Shown: positions 31,640-42,006, counted from the stretch's first letter. The stretch: 46,090 nt of DNA from Gemmatimonas sp. (GCA_013824755.1 PNOJ01000010.1:1-46090), one strand, 5' to 3'. Translations and numbers: made by a program. The notes: generated by a model not told the origin, from the letters alone.

Positions 31640-33631
31640 CTAGATCGTCAGTGCCAGGTACAGGACGAACGCCGCCGCGCCGAGCGCGAAGACGTACGCG
31701 TAGAAGCGCAGCTTGCCGTTCTGGAACAGGCGCAGCAGCGCGCTCGTGATCGAGACCAGCAGCGCGGAGCCGTTGACCAGCAGCCCGTCGATCAGGCCGG
31801 TGTCCACGGCGCGGAAGAGCACGCGGTCCGACAGCGCGTAGCCCGGGCGCACCAGGGACGCCTCGTAGCCCTCGTCCACGTAGTACTTGTTCAGCAGCAC
31901 GCGGTGGGGCCGGCCGCCGGCGAAGGCGTGCAGCTTCCCGGCCAGCGCCGCCCGGCCCGCGTAGGCGCGGTACCCGGCGTACAGGCCGAGCAGGGCCAGC
32001 GAGAGGGAGGCCGCGGCCAGGAGCCATTCGGTGGAGGCGGCGGCGTGCGTGGCGGCGCCGTGCGCCGGAACGCCGTGCGCCGTGACGGCGCCGTGCCCGC
32101 TCGCCCCGGCTGCGAACACCGGCGCCAGCCACTGCTCGAAGCGGTTGGCGCCGCCCAGGAAGTGGGGCCAGCCCAGCCAGCCGCCGACCACCGACAGGGC
32201 GGCCAGGATCACCAGGGGCGCGGTCATCGTCGCCGGGGACTCGTGGACGTGGTGCCGCACCTCCTCGCCGGCGCGGTTGTCGCCGAAGAAGGCCAGCACG
32301 ACCAGGCGCATCATGTAGAACGCCGTCAGGCCCGCGCCCAGGAAACCGACGAGCCACAGGCCGGGGTTGCCCTCGCTGAAGGCCTTCCAGAGGATCTCGT
32401 CCTTGCTGAAGAAGCCGGCGAACGGGAAGACGCCCGCCAGCGCGACCGTCCCGATCAGGAACGTCGGCCAGGTCAGCGGCAGCTTGCGGCGCAGGCCGCC
32501 CATCAGGCGCAGGTCCTGCTCGCCGCTCATGGCGTGGATGACCGAGCCGGCGCCCAGGAAGAGCAGGGCCTTGAAGAAGGCGTGCGTCATGACGTGGAAG
32601 ATGCCGGCGGCGAAGGCGCCCACCCCGCAGGCCAGCATCATGTAGCCCAGCTGCGAGACCGTCGAGTAGGCCAGCACCTTCTTGATGTCGTTCTGGGTCA
32701 GGGCGATGGTCGCCGCGAACAGGGCGGTGACGGCGCCGACGACCGCCACGGTCGTCATGGCCGCCGGGCTCAGCACGTAGACCATGTTCATGCGGGCGAT
32801 CATGTAGACGCCGGCGGTGACCATGGTCGCGGCGTGGATCAGCGCCGAGACGGGCGTGGGGCCGGCCATCGCGTCGGGCAGCCAGACGTAGAGCGGGATC
32901 TGGGCCGACTTGCCGGCGGCCCCGAGGAACAGCAGCAGGCCGATGGCGGTCGCCCAGGGCGCGAGGTCATGCGTGTGGGCGGCGATCGTCCGGAAGGAGA
33001 AGACGCCCTCCCCGTCCCCGAGATGCGGCAGCAGGGCGGCGCCCAGGACGAACATCCCCAGCAGGAAGCCGAAATCGCCGATGCGGTTGACGATGAAGGC
33101 CTTCTTGCCGGCGGCGGCGTTCGCCTCTTCGTTGAACCAGAAGCTGATCAGCAGGTACGAGCAGAGACCCACGCCCTCCCAGCCCACGAACAGCATGACC
33201 AGGTTCTCGCCCAGCACCAGCATCATCATCGCGAAGATGAACAGGTTCAGGTAGGTGAAGAAGCGGTTGAAGCCGGGGTCGTGGGCCATGTAGCCCAGGG
33301 AGTAGACGTGGATCAGGAAGCCGACGCCCGTGACCACCAGGGCCATGACCGCGCTCAGCTGGTCCATGGCGAAGCCCAGTTCGACCCGCACGCCGGCGAT
33401 GTCGAGCCAGGTGCCGAGCGAGTCCGCCAGCAGCCGGTGGTGGGGCTCCAGCCCCGCGAGGCGGACCACGGCCGCGACCGAGAGCAGGAAGGAGGCGCCC
33501 ACGGCCGCGCAGGCCAGCAGGCCGGCCGCCCGGCGCGGCATCCGCCTCAGCAGCAGCCCGTTGAGGGCCGCCCCGAGCAGGGGCACCAGGACGATCCACC
33601 TCAGCGACGTGTCCAGGACATGGCTTTCCAC
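31640..33631 (-). CDS. nuoL: NADH-quinone oxidoreductase subunit L
   Basis: 663 residues, the distal antiporter-like subunit with the long lateral C-terminal helix. Signature regions: MLFVGWEGVGLCSYLLISFW, KSAQIPLYVWLPDAMAGPTP, LIHAATMVTAGVYMIAR and ALTQNDIKKVLAYSTVSQLG. A His/Ala/Gly-rich loop (about residues 480-500, SGHGAVTAHGVPAHGAA) interrupts the C-terminal region and is longer than usual. GTG 33631 is the start, with GGAG seven to eight bases upstream; four bases separate it from the nuoK stop. Confidence 0.96.
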   Translation of the reverse strand: MESHVLDTSLRWIVLVPLLGAALNGLLLRRMPRRAAGLLACAAVGASFLLSVAAVVRLAGLEPHHRLLADSLGTWLDIAGVRVELGFAMDQLSAVMALVVTGVGFLIHVYSLGYMAHDPGFNRFFTYLNLFIFAMMMLVLGENLVMLFVGWEGVGLCSYLLISFWFNEEANAAAGKKAFIVNRIGDFGFLLGMFVLGAALLPHLGDGEGVFSFRTIAAHTHDLAPWATAIGLLLFLGAAGKSAQIPLYVWLPDAMAGPTPVSALIHAATMVTAGVYMIARMNMVYVLSPAAMTTVAVVGAVTALFAATIALTQNDIKKVLAYSTVSQLGYMMLACGVGAFAAGIFHVMTHAFFKALLFLGAGSVIHAMSGEQDLRLMGGLRRKLPLTWPTFLIGTVALAGVFPFAGFFSKDEILWKAFSEGNPGLWLVGFLGAGLTAFYMMRLVVLAFFGDNRAGEEVRHHVHESPATMTAPLVILAALSVVGGWLGWPHFLGGANRFEQWLAPVFAAGASGHGAVTAHGVPAHGAATHAAASTEWLLAAASLSLALLGLYAGYRAYAGRAALAGKLHAFAGGRPHRVLLNKYYVDEGYEASLVRPGYALSDRVLFRAVDTGLIDGLLVNGSALLVSITSALLRLFQNGKLRFYAYVFALGAAAFVLYLALTI

Positions 33632-33635
33632 GGCG

Positions 33636-33941
33636 TCACTCCATCAGCGTGTTGAGGTCGTCCACGTTCACCGACCGGCGCAGCCGGTGGATCTCCACCA
33701 GGATGGCCAGGCCGATGGCGGCCTCGGCGGCCGCGACGGCGAAGACCATCAGCACGAAGACGTGCCCCGCCAGGTCGCCGTGCAGGCGCGAGTAGGCGGC
33801 GAACACGAGGTTCGCGGCGCTCAGCATGATCTCGATGCTCATGAACACGATCAGGCTGTTGCGGCGGATCAGGACGCCGGCCATCCCGACCAGGAACATC
33901 GCCGCCGCCAGCACGAGGTAGTGAGTCAGGCCCACGGTCAC
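33636..33941 (-). CDS. nuoK: NADH-quinone oxidoreductase subunit K
   Basis: 101 residues, three membrane spans, standard NuoK length. The conserved Glu residues of the membrane arm appear in SLIVFMSIEIMLSAANLVF and VFAVAAAEAAIGLAILVEI. GTG 33941 overlaps the nuoJ TGA as GTGA. Confidence 0.95.
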   Translation of the reverse strand: MTVGLTHYLVLAAAMFLVGMAGVLIRRNSLIVFMSIEIMLSAANLVFAAYSRLHGDLAGHVFVLMVFAVAAAEAAIGLAILVEIHRLRRSVNVDDLNTLME

Positions 33942-34441
33942 GGCTGCCCCTCCTCGTTGCGGCCCAGCGACATCGCGCCCACGATCGCCACCAGCAGCAC
34001 GATCGAGATCAGCTCGAAGGCCAGCAGGTAGCGGTTCAGCAGCAGCTCCGCCACGGCGGCGGCGGTGCCCGTCACCGGCGTCGCGCCGAAGGGCGTCTCG
34101 CGCCCCCGCGCCGCCCAGCTGATCAGGATCACCGCGATGGCGGCGGCGGGCAGGGCCAGCAGGGCCTTGCGCCCGACGGTGCGGCCGGCGACCTCGGCGG
34201 GCAGGACCGGCCCCTGCAGCATCATGATCACGAAGAGGAACAGCACCATGATGGCGCCCGCGTAGATCAGGATCTGCAGGATGGCCAAAAAGGGCGCCGC
34301 GAGCAGGGCGAAGACGCCGGCGGCGCAGACGAAGCTGAACACCAGCCAGACGGCCGCCGCCACGGCGCTGCGGCTCGCCACGGTCATCACCGCCGCGCCC
34401 AGCATCAGCGCCCCGAAGAGGTAGAAGAGGAACGTCTCCAC
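33938..34441 (-). CDS. nuoJ: NADH-quinone oxidoreductase subunit J
   Basis: 167 residues, five membrane spans. The pi-bulge helix region is recognisable in LAILQILIYAGAIMVLFLFV, the NuoJ signature. Starts at GTG 34441 with GGGAGG upstream, 21 bases after nuoI. Confidence 0.94.
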   Translation of the reverse strand: METFLFYLFGALMLGAAVMTVASRSAVAAAVWLVFSFVCAAGVFALLAAPFLAILQILIYAGAIMVLFLFVIMMLQGPVLPAEVAGRTVGRKALLALPAAAIAVILISWAARGRETPFGATPVTGTAAAVAELLLNRYLLAFELISIVLLVAIVGAMSLGRNEEGQP

Positions 34442-34462
34442 GTCAGTCGCCTCCCCGCGCCG

Positions 34463-34960
34463 TCAGCGCGTGCCGTCCGTCGTGTTGTTCAGCAGGAATT
34501 CCTTGTCCACCAGGAACTTCTCGCGGCTGTCGGCCGCGAGGTCGTAGATGCCGGTGTCCATGCGGATGGCGTCGCAGGGGCACGCCTCCTCGCAGAGGCC
34601 GCAGTAGACGCACCGCAGCAGGTCGATCTCGAAGCTGAGCGGCGCCTTCTCGATCGCGGGGTCGGGGTGCTCCTCGGCCACGATGTGGATGCAGTCCGCG
34701 GGGCAGGCGGTGCTGCACATCATGCAGGCCACGCAGCGCGGGGTGCCGTCCTCCCGCTTCATCAGGCGGTGCCGGCCGCGGAACCGCTCGCTGTAGGCGC
34801 GGCGCTCCTCCGGATACTGCACGGTGGGCATGTCCCCGGTGTGCAGGAGGTTGCGGATCACGTGGCGGATGGTGATGCCCAGCCCGCGGAGGATCTCGCC
34901 CAGGTACAGGCGCTCCACGAGCGTCATCCTGCCGCCGTAGCCGTGGACTTTGCCGTTCAT
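34463..34960 (-). CDS. nuoI: NADH-quinone oxidoreductase subunit I (8Fe ferredoxin-type)
   Basis: 165 residues. Carries clusters N6a and N6b, passing electrons to NuoB. Two CxxCxxCxxxCP motifs are complete: [15 protein letters not shown] and [17 protein letters not shown] 34960 has an AGGGGA ribosome-binding site; the N-terminus has the amphipathic helix that lies on the membrane arm. The same frame is open upstream through nuoH, which is shadow. Confidence 0.96.
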   Translation of the reverse strand: MNGKVHGYGGRMTLVERLYLGEILRGLGITIRHVIRNLLHTGDMPTVQYPEERRAYSERFRGRHRLMKREDGTPRCVACMMCSTACPADCIHIVAEEHPDPAIEKAPLSFEIDLLRCVYCGLCEEACPCDAIRMDTGIYDLAADSREKFLVDKEFLLNNTTDGTR

Positions 34961-34989
34961 GTATCCCCTACCCTCCCGACGGACCGGAC

Positions 34990-36264
34990 TCAGACGAACG
35001 CCACGACCACCGCGGTCAGGACCAGGTTGGCCAGCGCCAGCGGCAGCATCACCTTCCAGCCCAGGTGCATGAGCTGGTCGTACCGGAAGCGCGGCAATGT
35101 CCAGCGCACCCAGATGAAGAACCAGCAGAAGAAGACGACCTTGCCCACGAAGGCGCCGACCTGCAGCGCGGTCGCCAGCAGCGAGGCGCCGGCGGGGCCG
35201 ATCTCCCAGGGCCGCAGGGCCAGCGCGGCGAGACCCGCCAGGCCCAGCAGGACGCAGACGCCGGCCATCAGCCCGGGCTCGCGGTCGCGCGCGTCGCCGA
35301 ACTTGCCGCGCTCGCGGGACACCCGGCGCAGGTAGAGCGCGGCGGCCAGGGCGCAGATCGCGACGTGGGCGGCCAGCAGCAGCGGCAGCAGGACGCCGGC
35401 GCGGGCCTCGATGACGGCGCGGGGCAGCCAGGGGATGTTCCAGCCGCCGAAGTAGAGGGTCGCGATCAGCGCCGAGGCCACCACCAGGTTCGTGTACTCG
35501 GCCATGAAGAACAGGGCGAACTTCATGGAGCTGTACTCGAGGTGGTAGCCGGAGACCAGCTCCGACTCGCCCTCGGGCAGGTCGAAGGGGTTGCGGTTGG
35601 TCTCGGCGAAGGCGGCGGTCATGAACAGGATCGCGCCCAGGGGCTGGATCACGAAGCCCCAGCGCGGCAGGAAGCCCCAGAGCAGCACGCCCTGTCCGGC
35701 CACGACGTCGGTCAGGCGCAGGGACTGGCTGACCAGCAGCAGGCCCATCAGCGCCAGCCCCATGCTGATCTCGTAGCTGATCATCTGCGACGTGGAGCGC
35801 ACCGCGCCCAGGAAGGTGTACTTGTTGTTCGAGGCCCAGCCGCCCATGACGATGCCGTAGGTGCCCAGGCTGGCGATGGCCAGCACGTAGAGGATGCCCA
35901 CGTCGAGGTCGGCCACCACCAGCGGGATCCGGCGGCCGCCGACCTCCAGGTAGTCGCCGAACGGGATCACCGCGTAGGTCAGCAGCGAGATGAAGAAGAC
36001 CAGGAAGGGCGCCAGCGCGTACAGGACGCGGTGGACCCCGGCCGGCCGCACGTCCTCCTTGAACAGCAGCTTCAGGACGTCGGCGATGGGGTGGATCAGG
36101 CCGGCGAGGCGGATGCCCGCGATGCCCGCCCGGTTCGGCCCCGTGCGGTCCTGGATGAAGGCCGAACCCTTGCGCTCGGCCCAGATCAGCACGGGCACCA
36201 GCCCGAGGATCACCGCCAGGATGAAGGCCATCTTCAGGAAGGTCGTCAGCACGAGGTCCGTCAT
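34990..36264 (-). CDS. nuoH: NADH-quinone oxidoreductase subunit H
   Basis: 424 residues, about eight to nine membrane spans; forms the quinone-binding chamber with NuoB and NuoD. Signatures: [39 protein letters not shown] and [17 protein letters not shown], with the Glu-rich channel entrance. Somewhat longer than E. coli NuoH (325 residues), owing to an extended loop with [18 protein letters not shown] before the final helices. ATG 36264 overlaps the nuoG stop as ATGA. Confidence 0.96.
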   Translation of the reverse strand: MTDLVLTTFLKMAFILAVILGLVPVLIWAERKGSAFIQDRTGPNRAGIAGIRLAGLIHPIADVLKLLFKEDVRPAGVHRVLYALAPFLVFFISLLTYAVIPFGDYLEVGGRRIPLVVADLDVGILYVLAIASLGTYGIVMGGWASNNKYTFLGAVRSTSQMISYEISMGLALMGLLLVSQSLRLTDVVAGQGVLLWGFLPRWGFVIQPLGAILFMTAAFAETNRNPFDLPEGESELVSGYHLEYSSMKFALFFMAEYTNLVVASALIATLYFGGWNIPWLPRAVIEARAGVLLPLLLAAHVAICALAAALYLRRVSRERGKFGDARDREPGLMAGVCVLLGLAGLAALALRPWEIGPAGASLLATALQVGAFVGKVVFFCWFFIWVRWTLPRFRYDQLMHLGWKVMLPLALANLVLTAVVVAFV

Positions 36265-37847
36265 CGCTCACCTCCGGAACCCGCGGCGACGGCGTCGGGG
36301 ATCAGGCCTTCGGGCGGCAGGACGGCGAGGTCCACGCCCGCCAGGGCGGGCACGCGGCCGGCGACCCAGCGGCGCAGGTCCGGCAGGGACGACGGGACGT
36401 CCGTCGCGCCGGCCGCCGCCAGCCAGTCGGCCAGGAAGCGCCAGTCCTCCAGGGCGAGGCCGGGCCGCGCGATCGCGCGGCGCGACGCCTGCACGCGGCC
36501 CTGCCGGTTCACGAGCAGGCCGTCCTTCTCGGCCCAGGCGCTCAGCGGGATCACGATGTCCGCCGCTTCGGCCGTGGCGCTGAGGTGGGTGCCGAGGTGG
36601 ATCACGGTCCGGCCGGCGACCGCCTCGCGCCAGCCTGGGGCGTCGGCGGCGGGGTCGGCGCCGTAGACCAGCACGGCGCCCCGCGCCTCGCGCGCGCGCG
36701 CGGCGAGGTCGGCGCCCGTCGGTTCGGCCAGGCCCAGCCAGGCCAGCGAACCGCGGTTGGGGGCGCGGTCGGCGCTGCGCAGCAGGTCGTCGCCCTCGCC
36801 CCGGTCGGCCTCGCGCGGGCCGCCGCTGACGCCGGCGGTCGGCGCGCCGAGCGCCGCGGCCAGGTGCGCGAACAGGGCGATCTCCTCCAGGGTCTGGCGC
36901 GGCGACACCACGGCGGCGCCCAGCGGGGCTGCGACGCCCACGGCCGCGGCCAGCGCCGACCAGGCCTCGGGCCAGGTCGCGGGCCGCAGCGCGCCGTCGC
37001 GCCGCAGCAGGGGTTCGCGCAGGCGCGAGTCGGCGTGGAGCGGCCGGTAGGTGTCGCGGCCCTCGTCGCACATCCAGGCGCCGTTGACCGCCGCGTTGCG
37101 GCGCGGCTTCAGCCGGTAGACGGTGCCGGCCTCGTGGTCGACGCGCACGTTGCAGCCGGTGGCGCAACCGTGGCAGAGCGTGGGCGTGCTCCTGAGCAGC
37201 CAGACCCGCTTCTTGAAGCGGAAGTCCAGGCTGGTGAGCGCGCCGACCGGGCAGATGTCGACGGTGTTCAGGCTGTAGGCGTTGTCCAGCTGGAGGCCGG
37301 GGGCGACGCCGATCTCGGCGCGGTCCCCGCGGTTGAAGATGCCCAGCTCGCCGGTGCGGGTGACCTCGTCGCAGAAGCGCACGCAGCGGCTGCAGAGCAC
37401 GCAGCGCTCCTTGTCCAGCACGACGCGCGGCCCGATGACCTGCACCTTGGCCTTGTGCACCTTGTCGGACTGGCCCACCTCGGACTCGTAGAGCCCGTAG
37501 GTCATGTACTGGTCCTGCAGGCCGCACTCGCCGGCCTGGTCGCAGATCGGGCAGTCGACGGGGTGGTTGATGAGGTGCATCTCCAGGATCTGCTGCGCCG
37601 CCCGCCGCACCTTCTCGCTGCGGGTGTGCACGACCATGCCCTCGCGCACCGTCGTGTTGCAGGCGATGGTCAGCTTGGGCATCCCCTCCACCTCGACCTG
37701 GCAGAGGCGGCAGACGCCGGCCACGGACAGGTCGGGGTGGTAGCAGAAGTGGGGCAGCGCCTCCCCGCGCGCCGCACGGCAGGCGTCGAAGAGCGACGTG
37801 CCCGCGGCGAACTCCAGCTCCGTGCCGTCGATCGTCACCTTGACCAT
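36261..37847 (-). CDS. nuoG: NADH-quinone oxidoreductase subunit G, short form with N7-type motif
   Basis: 528 residues, much shorter than the roughly 900-residue E. coli protein. The N-terminal ferredoxin part is complete: a 2Fe-2S ligand set in [21 protein letters not shown], the His-Cys3 cluster in [19 protein letters not shown], and 4Fe-4S motifs in [14 protein letters not shown] with a later DICPVGAL. The CxxCxxxC then 27 residues then C arrangement (CHGCATGC...WMCDEGR) matches the ligands of the extra N7 cluster found in only some bacteria. The molybdopterin-like C-terminal domain is reduced. ATG 37847 has AGGAG eight bases upstream and lies four bases after nuoF; an in-frame start at 37898 would overlap nuoF. 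Confidence 0.95.
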   Translation of the reverse strand: MVKVTIDGTELEFAAGTSLFDACRAARGEALPHFCYHPDLSVAGVCRLCQVEVEGMPKLTIACNTTVREGMVVHTRSEKVRRAAQQILEMHLINHPVDCPICDQAGECGLQDQYMTYGLYESEVGQSDKVHKAKVQVIGPRVVLDKERCVLCSRCVRFCDEVTRTGELGIFNRGDRAEIGVAPGLQLDNAYSLNTVDICPVGALTSLDFRFKKRVWLLRSTPTLCHGCATGCNVRVDHEAGTVYRLKPRRNAAVNGAWMCDEGRDTYRPLHADSRLREPLLRRDGALRPATWPEAWSALAAAVGVAAPLGAAVVSPRQTLEEIALFAHLAAALGAPTAGVSGGPREADRGEGDDLLRSADRAPNRGSLAWLGLAEPTGADLAARAREARGAVLVYGADPAADAPGWREAVAGRTVIHLGTHLSATAEAADIVIPLSAWAEKDGLLVNRQGRVQASRRAIARPGLALEDWRFLADWLAAAGATDVPSSLPDLRRWVAGRVPALAGVDLAVLPPEGLIPDAVAAGSGGER

Positions 37848-37851
37848 GGGT

Positions 37852-39156
37852 TCAGCTCCTGATCTCCCGCGCCCAGCGGGAGTCGGGTTCGGTCGCACGG
37901 CGCCCCGCGGCCAGCGCCTCGAATTCGGGCCGGAAGCGCTGCAGGAAGCTGCGCATCGGCATCACGGCGGCGTCCGCCAGGGGGCAGATCGTCAGGCCGG
38001 CCATGCCGTCGCAGACCCGCTCGAGCAGCGCGAGGTCCTCCGGGGCGCCCTCGCCCCGGCGCAGGCGCTTCACGATCCGGTGCAGCCAGCCCGTGCCCTC
38101 GCGGCAGGGGGTGCACTGGCCGCACGACTCGTCCCAGTAGAAGTGCATGAGCACCTGGATCAGCTCCACCATGTCGCAGCGCGCCGGGATGATGATCATC
38201 CCGCCGGAGCCGAGCATGGTGCCGGCCGCGGCCAGGGACTCGTAGTCCAGGGCCGTCTCCATGGCCTCCGCCGCCGTCAGCACCGGGACCGACGAGCCGC
38301 CCATGATCACGGCCTTCAGCTCCTCGCCGTCGGCCATGCCGCCCAGCCAGTCCGTGAAGAACTCCCGGAACGGCAGGCCCAGGGGGATCTCGTGCACGCC
38401 CGGCCGGCGCACGGGGCCGCTCACGCTGAACAGCTTCGTGCCGGGCGACTTCTCGGTGCCGAACCGCCGGTAGGCGGCCGCCCCGTGCTCGAGGATCCAG
38501 GGCACGGCGGCCACGGTCTCGACGTTGTTGACGATGGTCGGCTTGCCCAAGAACCCGCTGACGGCCGGGAACGGCGGCTTGATGTTCGGCTGGCCCTTCT
38601 GCCCGGTCACCGAGTTGATCAGGCCCGTCTCCTCGCCGCAGATGTAGGCGCCGGCGCCCTTGTGCACGATCATCTCGAGCTCGTAGGCGCCGCCGAAGGC
38701 GCCCGGCCCGAGGTAGCCGGCGGCGTAGGCCTCGTCCACGGCCTTCTGCACGCGGTCGACCAGCCAGCCGAACTCGCCGCGGATGTAGATCACGCAGAGC
38801 TTCGCCCCGACCGCGAACGACGAGATCGCCGAGCCCTCGATCACCGCGTGCGGGTCGTAGTCCAGCAGGAGGCGGTCCTTGAAGGTGCCCGGCTCGGACT
38901 CGTCGGCGTTGACCATGAAGTAGACCGTCTCGGCGCCCTGCGGCACGAAGCCCCACTTCACGCCCGCGGGGAAGCCGGCGCCGCCGCGACCGCGCAGGCC
39001 GGAGGCCTTGACCTCCTCGCGCACGGCGGGGGCGCCCAGCTCGCCGACCGCCCGTTTCAGGGAGCGGTAGCCGCCGTCGGCCTCGTACGCCGCCAGCTTG
39101 TGGCCGTCGCGCCGGTCGAAGCGCTTCGAGAGGATCCGGTACTGGTCCTGGTTCAT
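37852..39156 (-). CDS. nuoF: NADH-quinone oxidoreductase subunit F (NADH- and FMN-binding)
   Basis: 434 residues. Receives hydride from NADH through FMN and passes it to cluster N3. Signatures: GLRGRGGAGFPAGVKW (FMN), GAGAYICGEETGLINSV (NADH), and the 4Fe-4S site in ESCGQCTPCREGTGW with its fourth Cys in LTICPLAD. ATG 39156 lies one base beyond the nuoE stop. Confidence 0.97.
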   Translation of the reverse strand: MNQDQYRILSKRFDRRDGHKLAAYEADGGYRSLKRAVGELGAPAVREEVKASGLRGRGGAGFPAGVKWGFVPQGAETVYFMVNADESEPGTFKDRLLLDYDPHAVIEGSAISSFAVGAKLCVIYIRGEFGWLVDRVQKAVDEAYAAGYLGPGAFGGAYELEMIVHKGAGAYICGEETGLINSVTGQKGQPNIKPPFPAVSGFLGKPTIVNNVETVAAVPWILEHGAAAYRRFGTEKSPGTKLFSVSGPVRRPGVHEIPLGLPFREFFTDWLGGMADGEELKAVIMGGSSVPVLTAAEAMETALDYESLAAAGTMLGSGGMIIIPARCDMVELIQVLMHFYWDESCGQCTPCREGTGWLHRIVKRLRRGEGAPEDLALLERVCDGMAGLTICPLADAAVMPMRSFLQRFRPEFEALAAGRRATEPDSRWAREIRS

Positions 39157-39157
39157 C

Positions 39158-39700
39158 CTACTCCTCCAGGTCCCGGTCGGTGTCCGGCCGGGGAGGATCG
39201 CCCCGGCGCAGGCCGTCCACGAGGGCGTCGGCCTTCTCGGGGGTGAGGTGCTCGTAGAGGTGCCTGCCCAGCTGCAGGCAGGGGCCCATGCCGCAGGCGC
39301 CGAGGCACTCGACGCCCTCCAGGGCGAACTCGCCGTCGGGCGTGGCCTCGCCCCGGCGGATCCCCAGCTTCCCCTCGAGGTGGATCAGCAGCGGCTGCGC
39401 GCCCATGATGTGGCAGCTGATGTTGTGGCAGACCTGCAGGACGTGGCGGGCCTGCGGCCGGTCGCGGTACATCACGTAGAACGAGACGACCTCGCGCACC
39501 TTGGCTTCGGACAGCTCGAGCTGCGTGGCCACCCAGCTGACGGCCGCGTCCGAGATGTGGCCGTCGCGGTCCTGGATCAGCCACAGGGTCGGCATCAGCG
39601 CGCTGCGCCGCGTCGGGTAGCGGGCGAGGATGGCCGCGAAACGCGCGGCATCCTGCTCGCCGAGCCGGAAGTCGCTCGCGTCATTGATCGGAACGTTCAC
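39158..39700 (-). CDS. nuoE: NADH-quinone oxidoreductase subunit E (thioredoxin-like 2Fe-2S)
   Basis: 180 residues. Holds the off-path 2Fe-2S cluster N1a. The four ligands are in VCHNISCHIMG and CLGACGMGPC, the family C-x4-C and C-x3-C pairs. Starts at GTG 39700 with AAAGGA about ten bases upstream. 33 bases after nuoCD. Confidence 0.95.
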   Translation of the reverse strand: MNVPINDASDFRLGEQDAARFAAILARYPTRRSALMPTLWLIQDRDGHISDAAVSWVATQLELSEAKVREVVSFYVMYRDRPQARHVLQVCHNISCHIMGAQPLLIHLEGKLGIRRGEATPDGEFALEGVECLGACGMGPCLQLGRHLYEHLTPEKADALVDGLRRGDPPRPDTDRDLEE

Positions 39701-39733
39701 GTCACCCGTTCCTTTCCGCGCTGGGGGCGCACC

Positions 39734-41458
39734 TCAACGGTCCAGTTCCCCGGCGATGATGTTGATGCTGCCGAGGATCGCCACGGCGTCGGGGATCATC
39801 AGTCCCTTGACCATCTCCCCGAAGGCCGAGAAGATCGGGAAGCAGGGCGGGCGCACCTTGACGCGGTAGGGCCGGCCGCCGCCGTCGGACACGCAGTAGA
39901 AGCCCAGCTCGCCGTTGCCGCCCTCCCCGAAGCCGTAGGCCTCGCCGGCCGGCACGCGGGCGCCCTCCATGATCAGCTTGAACTGGTTCATGACGCCCTC
40001 GATGCTGCCGTAGACCTTCTCCTTGGGGGGGAGCGCGAAGCGCGGGTCCTCGGTCAGGATCGGGCCGCCGGGCAGGCCGCGCGCCAGCGCCTGGCGGATG
40101 ATCCGCGCGCTCTGGCGCATCTCCTCGATGCGGACCATGATGCGGTCGCGGGTGTCGCCGGCGGCGCCGACCGGCACGTCGAAGTCGTAGGTCTCGTAGC
40201 CGTCGTAGGGCGCGTGCTTGCGCACGTCGTAGGCCAGGCCGGTCGCGCGCAGGCAGGGGCCGGTGAAACCCCAGTCCAGGGCCTGTTCGGGGGTCATGGC
40301 CCCGATGCCCACGGTGCGGTCCAGGAAGATGCGGTTGCGGGCGACCAGTCCCGTCACCTCGCCGATGGCCGTCTCCAGCTTGACCAGGTTGCGCTCGATG
40401 GCCGCCTCGAAGCCCGCGAACACGTCGTAGCCCAGACCGCCGATGCGCGTGAAGTTGGTGGTCAGGCGCGACCCGCACAGCGGCTCGATCACGTCGTAGT
40501 AGATGCTCTCGCGCACGTTGTAGAAGAACCAGTAGTTGGTCAGCGCGCCGAGGTCCACCAGGTTGGCGCAGACGCAGACCAGGTGGTCGATGATCCGCGA
40601 CAGCTCGCTGACGATCACGCGCACGACCCGCGCCCGCGGCGGGATCTCGGCGTCGAACAGCTTCTCGACCGCGGCGCAGTAGACGCAGTTGTTCAGCATG
40701 GCCGAGACGTAGTTGAGGCGGTCGGTGTAGGGCATCACCTGGGCCCAGGTGTGGTCCTCGGCCTCCTTCTCGAAGCAGCGGTGCAGGTAGCCGATCTCGG
40801 TGCGGGCCTCGACGATGGTCTCGCCGTCGAGCAGCACCTCGGCCCGCAGCGCGCCGTGGGTCGCGGGGTGGCTCGGCCCGATGTTCACCGTCAGGAGGTC
40901 CGAGGGCAGGACCGCGCCGCGGGAGGCGTCGGCCCGGTGCGCCGCGCGCTCGATCTCGTGGTCCTGGATGAGCTTCTCCGGCGCGGAGAGGAACTGCCCG
41001 CGCTCGATCGGGTAGTCCTTGCGCAGGGCGTGCCCCTCGAACTCGTGGTGGCAGAGGATGCGGCGCAGGTCCGGGTGCCCGCCGAAGCGCACGCCGTACA
41101 GGTCGTAGACCTCGCGCTCGGCCCAGTCGGCCGAGCGGTACAGGCCGGCCAGCGACGGCACGTCCCGCCCCTCCGGCGTGCGGACCTTGACCAGCAGGCG
41201 GTGGTTCCGCGACAGGGAGCGCAGGTTGTAGACGACCTCGAAGCGCTCGGGATCGTCGCGGTGGCCGGGCAGCTCGCTGCGGTCGACGCCGACGACGTCC
41301 AGCAGCAGCTCGCAGGCCTCGCGGCCCTTGAGGTGCGCGGCGACGGCCGGCAGGTCCGCGGGGGCGACGACCACGGACTCGTCGCCGTGCTGCGAGCCCG
41401 CTTCCAGGATGCGGTCGCCGAACTCCGCCTGCAGGCGTTCAACCAGCTTCTGGCTCAT
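39734..41458 (-). CDS. nuoCD: Fused NADH-quinone oxidoreductase subunit C/D
   Basis: 574 residues, a single polypeptide joining NuoC (about 1-180, with YRSADWAEREVYDLYGVRF and HEFEGHALRKDYP) to NuoD (about 190-574, with NIGPSHPATHGALRAEVLL, the quinone-site His). NuoD motifs include the glycine-rich region and a C-terminal GSINIIAGELDR. The same fusion exists in E. coli and several other lineages. ATG 41458 is the start; the open frame further upstream is shadow. 41 bases follow nuoB. Confidence 0.96.
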   Translation of the reverse strand: MSQKLVERLQAEFGDRILEAGSQHGDESVVVAPADLPAVAAHLKGREACELLLDVVGVDRSELPGHRDDPERFEVVYNLRSLSRNHRLLVKVRTPEGRDVPSLAGLYRSADWAEREVYDLYGVRFGGHPDLRRILCHHEFEGHALRKDYPIERGQFLSAPEKLIQDHEIERAAHRADASRGAVLPSDLLTVNIGPSHPATHGALRAEVLLDGETIVEARTEIGYLHRCFEKEAEDHTWAQVMPYTDRLNYVSAMLNNCVYCAAVEKLFDAEIPPRARVVRVIVSELSRIIDHLVCVCANLVDLGALTNYWFFYNVRESIYYDVIEPLCGSRLTTNFTRIGGLGYDVFAGFEAAIERNLVKLETAIGEVTGLVARNRIFLDRTVGIGAMTPEQALDWGFTGPCLRATGLAYDVRKHAPYDGYETYDFDVPVGAAGDTRDRIMVRIEEMRQSARIIRQALARGLPGGPILTEDPRFALPPKEKVYGSIEGVMNQFKLIMEGARVPAGEAYGFGEGGNGELGFYCVSDGGGRPYRVKVRPPCFPIFSAFGEMVKGLMIPDAVAILGSINIIAGELDR

Positions 41459-41499
41459 GCGCTCCGTCCTGTGCGGTGACGGTGGAACATCGACGGCGC

Positions 41500-42006
41500 T
41501 CAGGCGCCGGTCGCGGCGTCGTGGCGGCGGGCGGCCGGGACCAGCCCCTCCTGCCGGACCTTGTCCTGCAGCTTCACCAGGGCGCCCAGCAGGTTCTCCG
41601 GGGTCGGCGGGCAGCCCGCGACGTAGAAATCGACCGGGATGATGCGGTCGATCCCCTGCAGCGTGGAGTAGTTGTTGTAGAAGCCGCCGCTGCTCGCGCA
41701 GACGCCCATGGCGATGACCCACTTGGGCTCGCACATCTGGGCGTAGATCGTCTTGAGGATCGGCGCCTGCTTGTAGGAGATCGTGCCGGCGACGATGAGC
41801 AGGTCCGACTGGCGCGGCGAGAAGCGCACCGCCTCGGCGCCGAAGCGGCTGATGTCGTTGTACGATGACACGGTGCTCATGAACTCGATGGCGCAGCACG
41901 CGGTGCCGAAGGGCAGCGGCCACAGCGAGTACTGCCGCCCCCAGTTCACGGCCTGGCGCAGGCGCGTCGTCAGGTAGTTGCTGGGGCTGTCGAGCGTCAC
42001 TGCCAT
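41500..42006 (-). CDS. nuoB: NADH-quinone oxidoreductase subunit B
   Basis: 168 residues. Holds cluster N2, the terminal donor to quinone. Ligands are intact: the tandem Cys in TACCAIEFM, the Cys in MGVCASSGGFYNNYSTL, and the Cys in FYVAGCPPTPENLLG. ATG 42006 overlaps the nuoA end by ten bases, so translation is coupled. Confidence 0.97.
   Translation of the reverse strand: MAVTLDSPSNYLTTRLRQAVNWGRQYSLWPLPFGTACCAIEFMSTVSSYNDISRFGAEAVRFSPRQSDLLIVAGTISYKQAPILKTIYAQMCEPKWVIAMGVCASSGGFYNNYSTLQGIDRIIPVDFYVAGCPPTPENLLGALVKLQDKVRQEGLVPAARRHDAATGA

Noticed and set aside
30211-33655. Large plus-strand frames over nuoL/nuoM
   Set aside because: Gln/Glu/His-rich shadows of hydrophobic membrane proteins; no ribosome-binding sites or family motifs.
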